Origin: Novispirillum itersonii
GTDB taxonomy: Bacteria > Pseudomonadota > Alphaproteobacteria > Rhodospirillales > Rhodospirillaceae
DNA: 64,000 nucleotides
Reading direction: 5' to 3'
Assembly: GCF_014205675.1 (NCBI RefSeq)
Contig: NZ_JACIIX010000001.1
Coordinates: 108,896-172,895, forward strand
The position numbers were made by a program, and so were the translations under genes. This document shows, piece by piece, positions 33,971-43,318 of this stretch. The notes below the pieces were generated by a model, which saw nothing but the letters and a program-made list of their open reading frames with translations, was not told where the DNA came from and did not search any database. Within the stretch, counting starts at the first letter, position 1, and the number at the start of each line of letters is the position of its first letter.

Positions 33971-34018
33971 GAAGAGCAAAACAGGACGGAAGGCCAACGG
34001 CCTGACTGGCGCGTTGAG

Positions 34019-34287
34019 GGCCCGTGCCCGCGTGGGCCCGTAAGCCAAGCGGGCGGACGCCCGCGCCCGGCGATTGAGGGACCAAAAAACAAAGCGGAGC
34101 GCAGCGACTGGCCCATTGAGGGCCCGTGCCCGCGTGGGCACGTAAGCCAAGCGGGCGGACGCCCGCGCCCGGCGTCTGAGGGGCCAATAAACAAAGCGGA
34201 GCGCAGCGACTGGCCCATTGAGGGTCCGTGCCCGCGTGGGCACGTAAGCCAAGCGGGCGGACGCCCGCGCCCGGCGTCTGAGGGGCT
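34019..34287. repeat. 102-bp tandem repeat, two full copies and a partial third
   Basis: Copies begin at 34019, 34121 and 34223 with an exact 102-bp period. Each contains CGTAAGCCAAGCGGGCGGAC and a GC-rich inverted repeat, and ends near ATTGAGGG. A related sequence on the opposite strand occurs at 55246-55435. The 342-bp gap between the lipoprotein and the GGDEF gene holds only this. Confidence 0.9.
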
Positions 34288-34313
34288 AAACAGACAAGGG
34301 GCTCCCCCCCCTC

Positions 34314-35933
34314 TTAACCGGTCCGGATCCGACCGACGCCTTCGGACCGCGCCTCCTGAAGCGCCTCATCCGCCCGGCGCTGCCAGTGCTCCCAGTCCTC
34401 GCCGGAGCGCAGGGCAGCAATCCCGAAGCAGGCACTCAGGCGGATCCGCTCCCCCTGCGGAACCGTCAGGTCGGTGGCCCCGGTCAGCCCGGCCAGAAAC
34501 GCCGGAAGATCACTCTCGGCCCGGGGTTCCTGCACCGGCAGGGACAACGCCGACACCGCCGCCGCCAGCTTGCGCGCCAGCACCGCCGCCCCGTCTTCCG
34601 GCGTCGAGCGGCAGACCAGCGTGAATTCCCCGGCACTGCTGCGGAACAGGGTATCAGTGCCCCGGCACAGGTGCGACAGGGCCTCGGCCGCCGCCACCAG
34701 AACCCGGTCGCCCAGCGCCGCCCCGTACTGCTCATTCAGGCGGCGGAAGCCATCCAGATTGACCACCACCAACGACAGATCCGGATCCTCGCCGCCGGGG
34801 CGGCGGGACGCCACCGCCGCCTCGTGCATCAGGCAGTCCTGTAGGGCCCGGCGGTTGCCCAGACCGGTCAGCAGATCGGTCTGCCCCATCCGTTCGGCCA
34901 TGGCCAGCGCCTCGGACAGTTCATGGGTCCGCAGGGCCACCCGGTCAGCCAGAAGCTGGCGTTCCTGATGCATCTGCTCGCACGCCACCCCCAGCAGCAA
35001 CAGAGTCAGGGTCAGACAGAGAATAATCAGGTTCAGCCGGTCAAGGGAGACATCGGCATCGCCATCGCCGGGAAACACCCCATGCACCGCCAGCACCATC
35101 ACCGACAGGGCCGCGAAAAGACTGGCCAGCGCCACCCCCAGCAGACGGTGCCGCAGCAGCGCCAGCGCCACCATCGGTGCCAGCAGGGCCAGTGCCTCCG
35201 GCACTTCCAGCGCCAGCCCGACCGGCACCAGCGCCAGCAGCCCATAGCCCAGCGCCGAACCGACATCCTCCCCCAGCGCCCAATGCCCACGGGCCGATGC
35301 CAGTCCACGCAGCAGCCCGGCCAGGGCCGGAACCACCAGCACAATCCCCAGCGCATCAGCCACCGTGAGCATCACGGTTTCCGACAGCAGCCCCGCCGTA
35401 TCCGCCGCCGGGGCATAGCCGCTGGCGTGGGCCAGCAGAACCAGCGCCCAGCAGGTCAGGGCCGGACCGGCAAGGGCCGCCAGCGCAAACCGCCCGTAAA
35501 TCGGCAGGGACCATGTCAGGCAGGATCCTGAGGACGGCAGCGGAGCCGTCTGCCGGGGGTCCCCCCGCAGGCCGGATGGCCCGCACAGCCCCCACAGCCG
35601 GGCGGCCACCGCCGTCTGCACCGTATCCAACGCCGCCACCGCCACCAGCAGCAGCAGGGCTTCCGGCACGCTGACCGCAGGCGGACGGGCGGCAAAGATG
35701 CCGCTGGCATTGATCAGCAGCGAGCCCAGCGCCACCAGCGGCAGGCCAATGCGGGCACCCAGTGCCCAGACCGCCGCCAGCCCGATGCCGGACGGCAGCC
35801 ACACCAGCGTCAGCCATGTGCCCGGCAGTGTGGTCAGGGCAAGCCCGGCGTATCCGGCAGCGGTATAACCCGCCAGCCAGAGAACGGCTGAAAGAAGGGA
35901 TGCCCCAGAAAACACAACCGGTGCGGCCATCAT
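34314..35933 (-). CDS. MASE1-type membrane protein with degenerate GGDEF domain
   Basis: 539 residues from the ATG at 35933 (GAGGAACC). The N-terminal 310 residues hold about eight membrane segments of the MASE1 type (SLLSAVLWLAGYTAAGYAGL, LTLVWLPSGIGLAAVWALGA, VADALGIVLVVPALAGLLRG). A coil leads to a GGDEF-fold domain with an intact VVVNLDGFRRLNEQYGAALG metal site, but the signature is S-A-G-E-F instead of GGDEF. It is therefore probably not an active cyclase; it may bind GTP or c-di-GMP or partner another enzyme. The rest of the domain (LSACFGIAAL, RADEAL) is well kept. Confidence 0.87.
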   Translation of the reverse strand: MMAAPVVFSGASLLSAVLWLAGYTAAGYAGLALTTLPGTWLTLVWLPSGIGLAAVWALGARIGLPLVALGSLLINASGIFAARPPAVSVPEALLLLVAVAALDTVQTAVAARLWGLCGPSGLRGDPRQTAPLPSSGSCLTWSLPIYGRFALAALAGPALTCWALVLLAHASGYAPAADTAGLLSETVMLTVADALGIVLVVPALAGLLRGLASARGHWALGEDVGSALGYGLLALVPVGLALEVPEALALLAPMVALALLRHRLLGVALASLFAALSVMVLAVHGVFPGDGDADVSLDRLNLIILCLTLTLLLLGVACEQMHQERQLLADRVALRTHELSEALAMAERMGQTDLLTGLGNRRALQDCLMHEAAVASRRPGGEDPDLSLVVVNLDGFRRLNEQYGAALGDRVLVAAAEALSHLCRGTDTLFRSSAGEFTLVCRSTPEDGAAVLARKLAAAVSALSLPVQEPRAESDLPAFLAGLTGATDLTVPQGERIRLSACFGIAALRSGEDWEHWQRRADEALQEARSEGVGRIRTG

Positions 35934-36295
35934 GGTTCCTCTGCCGCCCGGCTCCGTCCGGCAGATCGCCAGCCGCAGCCAGAACGTCGCGGCTGCCCAG
36001 ACGGATTCCTCCTGCCTGTCAGCCTCCTGTGGCCCCCGCCCGGGTGTTATGAACCGACAGAGACAACCGCGCATAGGCCCATTGTCGGTATTGGCGGCAG
36101 TCTACCACCTAAGTCCGATAGGAAAAAGCAAATCCGATCAGAGCTTTTCATCAGAATTATTTCACATTGGCTGCCCTGCCTCCTCCCCCCTGCCCTGTCC
36201 AGATGGCCGCAGACGGACAGCAGCCCGGGAGTGGACATTCCCCGGAATCATTCCAATATACAGCCTTTCCCCCGCCGCTGCCGGATTGCCGCCGA
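35934..36295. other. Divergent promoter region of the GGDEF and selO genes
   Basis: The central part (36110-36170) is AT-rich relative to the surroundings (GGAAAAAGCAAATCC and TTATTTCACATTGG), as expected for promoters. No gene or repeat was recognised. Confidence 0.5.
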
Positions 36296-37837
36296 ATGCC
36301 TGCCTCCCCACCTCTCCCGTCTTCCGGTCTCCCGGTTCCCGGCCCGCTGCCCTCTCCCGGCGGCTGGCGGTTTGACACCACCTATCTGTCCCTGCCGGAA
36401 CGGCTGTATGTGCGGCAGGCACCGCTGCCGGTGCGTGATCCGCACATGGCCCTGTTCAATCAGCCGCTGGCCGAGGCACTGGGGCTGGACCTGTCCGCCC
36501 TGCCGGAGCCGGATCTGGCGCGGCTGCTGTCGGGTACCAGCCTGCCACCGGGGGCAACCCCGCTGGCACAGGCCTACGCCGGGCATCAGTTCGGCCACTT
36601 CACCCTGCTGGGCGACGGACGGGCGATCCTGCTGGGGGAACACCTGACCCCGGACGGCCAGCGGGTGGATCTCCAGCTGAAGGGATCGGGCCGCACCCCG
36701 TTCTCCCGCCGGGGGGATGGCCGCGCCGCCCTTGGGCCGATGCTGCGGGAATTTATCCTTTCAGAAGCGATGCACGCCCTGCGCATCCCCACCACCCGCA
36801 GTCTGGCGGTGACCACCACCGGCGAGGCGGTGCTGCGCGACGATGTGCTGCCGGGGGCGGTGCTGGTCCGCACCGCCGCCAGCCACATCCGGGTCGGCAC
36901 CTTCGAGTTTGCCGCCGCCCACACCGACCGCCACACGCTGGAGTCCCTGATCCGCTATACACTGGCCCGCCACTACCCCGGCACCGTTGCGGCGGACGCG
37001 CCGGTGGCAGAGGCCGCCCGCGCCCTGCTGGAGGCGGTGATTGACCGCCAGTGCAGCCTGATCACCCACTGGCTGCGGGTCGGCTTCATCCATGGGGTGA
37101 TGAACACCGACAACATGACCCTGTCGGGAGAGACCATTGATTACGGCCCCTGTGCCTTTCTCGATGCTTACGACCCGGCGACGGTGTTCAGCTCCATCGA
37201 CCGCGGTGGCCGCTACGCCTTCGGCAACCAACCGGCGATCGCCCGCTGGAATCTGGCGCGGCTGGCAGAAACCCTGCTGCCGGTACTGGCCCCGCCACAC
37301 GCGGTTGCCGACGGAACCGGGCTGGAGTGGGTGCATGCGCTGTTCGACAGTCTGCCGGAGCGGTTTGACCGCCACTGGCAGGCCACACTGGCCGATAAGT
37401 TCGGCCTGCCCGCCGATGCCCCGCGTCGCCTGATCACCGCCGGGCTGGAGGCGATGCAGGCCGATGAGGCTGATTACACCAACACCTTCGCCGCGCTGAC
37501 CGATGCCGCCCGGCAGCGGCGGCAGACCGGAGCCGCAACAGTCCCGGCCTGCCCGTTCCTCACCCCGGCCCTGACCCGCTGGTATGCGGACTGGGCCACT
37601 GCTCCGGCCGCCCCGGATCAGGCCGACCGCATGGCCGCCGCCAATCCCCGGCGGATCCCCCGCAACCATCAGGTGGAAGCCGCCCTGACCGCAGCAACCG
37701 ACAGTGGGGACCTTCGCCCGTTACACCGTCTGCTGGCGGCACTGGCGACTCCGTATCAGGATGCGCCGGAGCATGTGGCCTATACCCTGCCGCCTCAGCC
37801 GCAGGAACGCGTTTACCAGACCTTCTGCGGAACCTAA
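36296..37837 (+). CDS. selO: SelO/YdiU-family protein adenylyltransferase
   Basis: 513 residues, close to the family norm. It has the pseudokinase-fold SelO motifs: YAGHQFGHFTLLGDGRAILL, VDLQLKGSGRTPFSRRGDGR, AALGPMLREFILSEAMHALR, IPTTRSLAVTTTGE, VGFIHGVMNTDNMTLSGETI (catalytic loop), DYGPCAFLDAYDP (metal Asp), RIPRNHQVEAALTAA. SelO AMPylates proteins on Ser/Thr/Tyr in response to redox stress. Bacterial SelO lacks selenocysteine, and the C-terminus here ends YQTFCGT, where Cys replaces it. The ATG at 36296 has no strong site; earlier in-frame starts exist. Confidence 0.92.
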   Translation: MPASPPLPSSGLPVPGPLPSPGGWRFDTTYLSLPERLYVRQAPLPVRDPHMALFNQPLAEALGLDLSALPEPDLARLLSGTSLPPGATPLAQAYAGHQFGHFTLLGDGRAILLGEHLTPDGQRVDLQLKGSGRTPFSRRGDGRAALGPMLREFILSEAMHALRIPTTRSLAVTTTGEAVLRDDVLPGAVLVRTAASHIRVGTFEFAAAHTDRHTLESLIRYTLARHYPGTVAADAPVAEAARALLEAVIDRQCSLITHWLRVGFIHGVMNTDNMTLSGETIDYGPCAFLDAYDPATVFSSIDRGGRYAFGNQPAIARWNLARLAETLLPVLAPPHAVADGTGLEWVHALFDSLPERFDRHWQATLADKFGLPADAPRRLITAGLEAMQADEADYTNTFAALTDAARQRRQTGAATVPACPFLTPALTRWYADWATAPAAPDQADRMAAANPRRIPRNHQVEAALTAATDSGDLRPLHRLLAALATPYQDAPEHVAYTLPPQPQERVYQTFCGT

Positions 37838-37851
37838 ACGGGAATAATTGC

Positions 37852-37861
37852 TTTCGCGAAA
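37852..37861. promoter_or_regulatory. TTTCGCGAAA palindrome upstream of the globin-type chemoreceptor
   Basis: It is identical to the site at 14665-14674. A single copy is present here, 200 bp upstream of the GTG start. Confidence 0.35.
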
Positions 37862-38060
37862 CGCGGAAGGCGGTAGAATCCACGCATAAGGGCATAGTGC
37901 TTCCGGGGGATACCTTTTGTCGCCTCAGACACATTACAATGCCTTTATACCGTAACCGGGGGCGCAACCGCAGATAAGCGGAATCATCTCTGCCCGGACA
38001 AGGGGGCCCTGCTGGCACCGGGGCCGGGCCGGTATTGTAAATGAGGGGAAGGTCTTAAAC

Positions 38061-39750
38061 GTGGATACATCGGTCTTTTCACCGTCGGCACAGCAGGCGG
38101 TGGCCGTTCTCATGAACGATATGGATCCGGCCGGCCGCGCCGATGCGCTGGCCCTGTGCCGCAGCGCGGGCAGCACGGTCATCACCGGGGTCCTTCAGTC
38201 TCTGGGAACCGTGGCGGAACTGCGCCCGATCCTTGCCGACCCGCGCCTGCGCGACCTGCTGACCGGCCGGGTGGAACACTGGGAAGCCCTGCTGTCCGGC
38301 ACCGCCCCCGCCGCCTGCGCCGAAACCTCGGCCCGGCTGGGGGGCCTACAGGCGGAGATCGGGCTGGACGCCAGCTGGAACCAGATGATGCAGGGCCTGA
38401 TTCTGGATGGCCTGACCGACCGGGCCACGGCCGGGGTGCATCTGCGCTCCGCCCGTCTGAGCCGCACCCTGTCCGCCCTGCACCGGGCAGCCACCGCCGA
38501 CGTGATCTGTGCCCAGCAGGCCTACAGCAGCACCGTCAGCACCAGTCAGGAGGCCAAGGCCCGCCGGGAAAAGTCGATTCAGATGCTGCGGATGATGGCG
38601 CAGGTCACCGCGCAGGTGCACCGCCGTGCTGGCCGGACTGATCCGCAATTCCAGCATCACCCGCCACTCCGGGGAAACCATTGCCTCCGCCGCGCAGGAA
38701 CTGGTCAGCAGCGCCGAGGAAATCGCCCGCAACAGCGATCAGGCCTCGCAGGAAGCGGCACAGGCCGACCAGACCGTGGCCGAAGCGGTGGTCAGCACCC
38801 AGAGTGCCCTGACCGCCATCGACGACATCTCCCGCGCCGTGGAGGTGACGGCGGAATCGGTGGCCGGTCTGGCCACCGCCGCCGAGCAGATCGGCCAGAT
38901 CCTTGGCACCATCGAATCCATCGCCAGCAAGACCAACCTGCTGGCCCTGAACGCCACCATCGAGGCCGCCCGCGCCGGAGATGCCGGTAAAGGCTTCGCC
39001 GTGGTGGCCAATGAAGTGAAGACGCTGGCCAACCAGACCGCCCGCGCCACCGAGGACATCACCCAGAAGGTGCACGCCCTGCACGCCGGGATGAGTGACA
39101 TCCGCGAGGCGATGGGCCGCTCCACCGGGGCGGTCGCCACCGGCCAGTCGGCGATCGACACCATCCGCGATACCATGACCGGCATTTCGCAGCAGGTGAC
39201 AACGGTCAGCCAGAAGGTGGTGGATATCTCCACCATCCTCGGCCAGCAGCAGGCCGCCACCGGCGAGATTGCCGAAAACATCGCCGCCGTCGCCGATTAC
39301 GCCCGCCGCAATGCCGAAATGGTCGGCCAGGTATCCAGCAGCATTCAGGCCAGCAACGATCTGGTCGCCGCCAATGCCAAGGACTGGTTCGTCGAGGGCT
39401 CCTCGCGCGGCCTGTGCGAAATCGCCAAGATTGACCACATCCTGTTCAAGAAGCGGGTGATCGACGTGCTGATGGGCCATGGTGACTGGCACAGCCATGC
39501 GGTGCCGGACCACCACCAGTGCCGTCTGGGCAAATGGTACGACACCGTGCAGGACAGCCGGATTGTCGGCACCCCGCTGTTCCGGGCCATCGAGGAACCG
39601 CATACCCGGGTCCATGCCGCCGCCAAGGCGGCGCTGGACGCGCACCACGCCGGAAACCCCGAACAGGCCCTTGAAGCGCTGGAAGCCATGAACGCCGCCA
39701 GCCACGACGTGCTGGATGGTCTGGACCGTCTGTCACGGTCGATGGACTGA
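38061..39750 (+). pseudogene. Globin-type chemoreceptor with C-terminal CZB zinc domain, split by a one-base frameshift
   Basis: The GTG at 38061 with AGGGGAAGG opens a protoglobin-like domain (ADPRLRDLLTGRVEHWEALL, RLGGLQAEIGLDASW, LSALHRAATADVI). At about 38621-38626 the coding signal moves by one base. The second frame continues [12 protein letters not shown], then the receptor tip [20 protein letters not shown], and ends in a CZB domain ([42 protein letters not shown]). Dropping one C joins them into a soluble chemoreceptor of about 562 residues with no membrane segment. The motif normally holding the heme proximal His has Gln instead, so heme binding is doubtful. The shift may be real or a sequencing error. 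Confidence 0.8.
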
Positions 39751-39765
39751 GGTGAGGCTTTCCTG

Positions 39766-39798
39766 CCCCGGCCCCGCTGTCTGCCAGCGGGGCCGGGG
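39766..39798 (+). terminator. Perfect hairpin after the chemoreceptor gene
   Basis: CCCCGGCCCCGCTG / CAGCGGGGCCGGGG with a 5-nt loop lies 16 nt after the stop. No T-run follows, so it may be Rho-assisted or act as an RNA stabiliser. Confidence 0.7.
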
Positions 39799-39961
39799 AC
39801 GGCAGCCCTGACCGCCGGGGTGGCCGAGCGCCGCCGTTGAGGAACCGCCGCCGTATTCCCCGGAAAAGTCTCTAGGCTAAAAATCAGAAATCTCTTATCA
39901 AGATTGAACGCAGGTCATGCGTTTATCGTTTTGTTTTCCCTTCTGACAGGACGCCGCGACC

Positions 39962-40966
39962 GTGTGCGACTTCTGCCGCCACCTCCGGGGCCTGGCCCTG
40001 TTGACACTGGCCGCTCTGGCCGGGGCGGGGCTGTATCTGCTGTCCAGCCACCTCCAGTCACCGGCCCCCCCGGTCAAGGTCGCCTGTAACCAATGGCTGG
40101 GCTATGAGCCGCTGCTGCTGGCCAATGACCACGGCACTCTGGACACCGGGTTGATCCGGCTGGCAACCCTGCCCTCCACCACGGAAGTGATCCGCGCCCT
40201 TCAGCATGGGGCCGCCGATGCCGCAACCCTGACCCTTGATGAAGCCCTGACCCTCGCCGCCTCGGGACTGCCGCTGACGGTGGTGGCGGTGGCCGATGTC
40301 TCCGCCGGGGCTGATGCTGTTCTGCTGCGGTCCGACCTGACAGATAACACCCCGCTCCGCGGTCTGCGTATCGGCTATGAAGGGACCGCCGTCGGGGCCT
40401 ATGTCCTCAGCCGGTTTCTCAGCCACCACGCGCTGGAGCTGGCGGATGTCCACCTGACCGTTGCCCAGCCCGATGCCCATGCCGAAGCCCTTGAAACCCG
40501 GACCCTCGACGCCGTCGTCACCTACGAGCCGTTCATCAGCCGCATGAACGGGCTGGCCCGCCCGGTGTTCACCTCCGCCGCCCTGCCCGGCGAGATTGTC
40601 GATGTGCTTGTGGTCCGCACGGAACGGGCAACCCCGGAGATCACCGCCGCCCTGCGCCGGGCGTGGGTGAGCGGGGTCAGCCACCTCCAGTCCGGCGATG
40701 ATGCGGCGCTGGCGGTCTCCGCCCGCCGTCAGGGCCTGTCGGTGCCGGACCTGCGGCAGGCCCTGACGGGTATCCGTTTTCCGCTGCCCGCCGATCAGGC
40801 CGCCTATCTGAACGGGGTGGTCCCGGCGCTGGGGCGGCAGGCGTCGGACCTGTGGGCGGTGATGACTCAGGCCCGCCTGACCGGGCACGGCACCCGCTTC
40901 CCCACTCTGGCGATCCTGCCATGGGCCCCCGCCGACGGCACGGTGGCCGGAGGATCCCCCCCATGA
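39962..40966 (+). CDS. ABC-type (NMT1/SsuA-like) substrate-binding protein without a transporter
   Basis: 334 residues with an uncleaved-looking N-terminal anchor or signal (LRGLALLTLAALAGAGLYLL). The fold is periplasmic binding protein type 2 of the NMT1/THI5/SsuA group: VKVACNQWLGYEPLLLANDH, TEVIRALQHGAADAATLTLD, then LRGLRIGYEGTAVGAYVLSR and LDAVVTYEPFISR. No ABC permease or ATPase genes are nearby. Its stop overlaps the start of the double HD-GYP gene (ATGA), so it probably serves as that protein's ligand-loading subunit. The start is a GTG with an AGGA site about 10 nt upstream. Confidence 0.85.
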   Translation: MCDFCRHLRGLALLTLAALAGAGLYLLSSHLQSPAPPVKVACNQWLGYEPLLLANDHGTLDTGLIRLATLPSTTEVIRALQHGAADAATLTLDEALTLAASGLPLTVVAVADVSAGADAVLLRSDLTDNTPLRGLRIGYEGTAVGAYVLSRFLSHHALELADVHLTVAQPDAHAEALETRTLDAVVTYEPFISRMNGLARPVFTSAALPGEIVDVLVVRTERATPEITAALRRAWVSGVSHLQSGDDAALAVSARRQGLSVPDLRQALTGIRFPLPADQAAYLNGVVPALGRQASDLWAVMTQARLTGHGTRFPTLAILPWAPADGTVAGGSPP

Positions 40967-43065
40967 CGCTGACCCTGTCGATCCGCGCCCGCATTGTCCT
41001 GATCCTGCTGTTGCTGGGTCTGGGCGGAGAACTGGTCAAGACCGGTCTGGATGGCCTGCGCATCGGCCCGCAGGTGGAACAGGAGGCCGACCGCGCCATC
41101 CGCATTGCCCTGTACCGGGTGGATGGCCTGCTGGAACGCTTCCTGTCCGAAGGGCGCAGCGATGACGCCCAGTGGATGCTGTCGATGCTGTCGGTCCGGG
41201 ACGAAGACGTACAGGCCGCCATCATCGGCCCCGAGGGCCGGGTGATCGCCGCCAGCCGCCGCGAACAGATCGGGCTGGGCTGGGCCGATGTCCGCAACGG
41301 GTATGGTCTGTCAGGCTGGACCGCCGCCGGAAACATCCTGCAACCCCCGCCGGGACAGCCGCCGCAGTCCAACGCTGCGGGGGGCACCGTAGGGGGCACT
41401 GCGGGGAGCGTGGTGCAGATTATCACCGGAGCGGACACCATCACCGGCATCACCCCGGTGTGCATCCTGACCCCCGGCACCCTGCGGACCCCGTTGTGCT
41501 ACACCTACGTGCAGCATGAAACCACCGACGGCCGCCATCATCTGCTGCTGAACGGACTGATCCGCGAGGCGGCGATCCGGATGGCGGCGGTGATCACGCT
41601 GGCGGTGCTGCTGTGGCTGACCCTCGGCACCTCGGTGGTGCGGCGGGCCGGGCTGATCGTCAACGCCGCCCGGGCCTTCGGGCAGGGCGACCTGCTGGCC
41701 CGCAGCAATGTGCGGGGCGAGGATGAGCCGGGCCGGATCGGCGAGGCGCTGGACGGGGCGCTGGAGCGGCTGGGGGCGATGATGCACCAGACCATCAACG
41801 CCTTCAGCACCAGCACCCAGCATACCGACCCCTATACCGCCGGGCATGAATCCCGGGTGGCCGACCTGTGCGTTGCCCTTGGCCGGACCATGGGGCTGTC
41901 GCGCCCGCAGCTGGAAGGGCTGGAGGTCGCCGCCCGCGCCCACGACATCGGGCAGGCGCGGATTCCGTCAGAAATCCTGCTCAGCCCGCGCAAACTGGGG
42001 CCACTGGAATTCGCCTTCATCCGCCAGCACCCCGAAGTCGGGGCGGAAATCCTCGGCGGCATTGATTTTCCGTGGCCGGTGGCCGACATCGTCCGCCAGC
42101 ATCATGAAAACTTCGACGGAAGCGGCTATCCCCACGGGCTGCGCGGATCGGCGATCCTGCTGGAGGCCCGGATCCTGCGGGTCGCCGACATGCTGGAATC
42201 CTTAAGCTCCCACCGCCCGTTCCGCCCGGCGATGCCGTGGGTGGAGGCGCTGGAAATCATCCGCACGCAGGCCGGAAAGGTGCTGGACCCGGATGTGGTC
42301 ACCGCCTGCCTGCGGCTGGTGACCGTCGAGGAATACCGCTTCCCCAGCCTGTCGGGTGCCCCGGAAAAAAACGACGTGCCGCAACCGGTGCCCCTGCCCG
42401 ACCTGCTGCCGCAGACCATGGTACCCCCGCCGCCGCCGCACAGCGCCCCCCCGGGCACCCCGGCGGCCACCGGGCCGGAACCGGCGCTGCACCGGGCGAT
42501 GCGCCAGACCATCGAGGCCCTGTCCGCCGCCCTGGAATCACGCGACCCTTATACCGCCGGGCATGAGCGGCAGGTGGCGGCGATTGCGGTTGCCATCGCC
42601 ACCCGTCTCGGCCTTGACCCGTTCCGCATCGAAGGGCTGCGGCTGGCCGCCACCGTGCACGACATCGGCAAAATCCAGATTCCATTACGGATTCTGGCCA
42701 AACCGGGACGGCTGTCCGATATCGAATTCAACCTGATCAAGACCCATCCGACGGTCGGATACGACATCCTGCGCACCCTCGATCTGCCATGGCCGGTGGC
42801 GGAAATGGTCTACCAGCATCACGAATATCTCGACGGATCCGGCTATCCCTGCGGCCTGAGCGGGGACGAGATCATGCTGGAAGCCCGGATCATGACGGTC
42901 GCCGATATTGTTGAGTCCATGTCGTCTCCCCGGCCCTACCGCCCGTCGCTGGGCCTGCATGCCGCCCTTGCGGAAATCCGCCGGATGCGCGGGCAGAAGC
43001 TGGACCCCAGGGTGGTTGATGCCTGTCTGGCGATTTACGAGGATGCGGTGCCGCCACTGACCTGA
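40963..43065 (+). CDS. Membrane protein with two tandem HD-GYP domains
   Basis: 700 residues from the ATG at 40963 (GGAGGATCC). A first membrane segment (ARIVLILLLLGLGGELV), a periplasmic region of about 170 residues with a Pro/Gly-rich loop, and a second membrane segment (MAAVITLAVLLWLTLGTSVV) come first. HD-GYP domain 1 is at about 285-450 (AGHESRVADL, HDIGQARIPSEIL, HHENFDGSGYPHGL). After a Pro-rich linker, HD-GYP domain 2 is at about 505-690 (AGHERQVAA, HDIGKIQIPLRIL, HHEYLDGSGYPCGL). Domain 2 has the standard HDIGK; domain 1 has HDIGQ, which may change its metal site. HD-GYP enzymes degrade c-di-GMP to GMP. Confidence 0.93.
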   Translation: MTLTLSIRARIVLILLLLGLGGELVKTGLDGLRIGPQVEQEADRAIRIALYRVDGLLERFLSEGRSDDAQWMLSMLSVRDEDVQAAIIGPEGRVIAASRREQIGLGWADVRNGYGLSGWTAAGNILQPPPGQPPQSNAAGGTVGGTAGSVVQIITGADTITGITPVCILTPGTLRTPLCYTYVQHETTDGRHHLLLNGLIREAAIRMAAVITLAVLLWLTLGTSVVRRAGLIVNAARAFGQGDLLARSNVRGEDEPGRIGEALDGALERLGAMMHQTINAFSTSTQHTDPYTAGHESRVADLCVALGRTMGLSRPQLEGLEVAARAHDIGQARIPSEILLSPRKLGPLEFAFIRQHPEVGAEILGGIDFPWPVADIVRQHHENFDGSGYPHGLRGSAILLEARILRVADMLESLSSHRPFRPAMPWVEALEIIRTQAGKVLDPDVVTACLRLVTVEEYRFPSLSGAPEKNDVPQPVPLPDLLPQTMVPPPPPHSAPPGTPAATGPEPALHRAMRQTIEALSAALESRDPYTAGHERQVAAIAVAIATRLGLDPFRIEGLRLAATVHDIGKIQIPLRILAKPGRLSDIEFNLIKTHPTVGYDILRTLDLPWPVAEMVYQHHEYLDGSGYPCGLSGDEIMLEARIMTVADIVESMSSPRPYRPSLGLHAALAEIRRMRGQKLDPRVVDACLAIYEDAVPPLT

Positions 43066-43077
43066 CCGGCCCTGCCA

Positions 43078-43198
43078 CCATACCCCCCTGTATTTCAGGG
43101 GGTGGCGTTTTCGTTAACCACAACCCCTGAGTTTCAGGGGGTTGGCGTTTTCGTTAACCATACCCCCCTGTATTTCAGGGGGTTGGCGTTTTCGTTAA
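43078..43198. repeat. Three tandem 40-bp units, each with a C5TG...CAG5 hairpin
   Basis: Units at 43078-43117, 43118-43157 and 43158-43198 each read CCATA-CCCCCTG-TATTT-CAGGGGG-TTGGCGTTTTCGTTAA. The middle copy has compensating changes (CCCCTGA-GT-TTCAGGGG) that keep the stem. The block lies between the HD-GYP gene and the molybdoenzyme operon. Confidence 0.9.
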
Positions 43199-43318
43199 AA
43201 CGTATCCAAACCGCGTTGATGCGTTTATTCCCCCGGCGGCGCTTCCGGCGCAGACTGTCCGTCATCTGTGGAAATCCCTGTGGCCCCCCGGGCCCCGAGG
43301 TGACGAGGCACGCCCCCC

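Noticed and set aside
38626..39750. Independent short chemoreceptor starting at 38626
   Set aside because: There is no good ribosome-binding site at 38626, and the sequence upstream in the other frame is an obvious N-terminal sensor; a frameshift explains both better.
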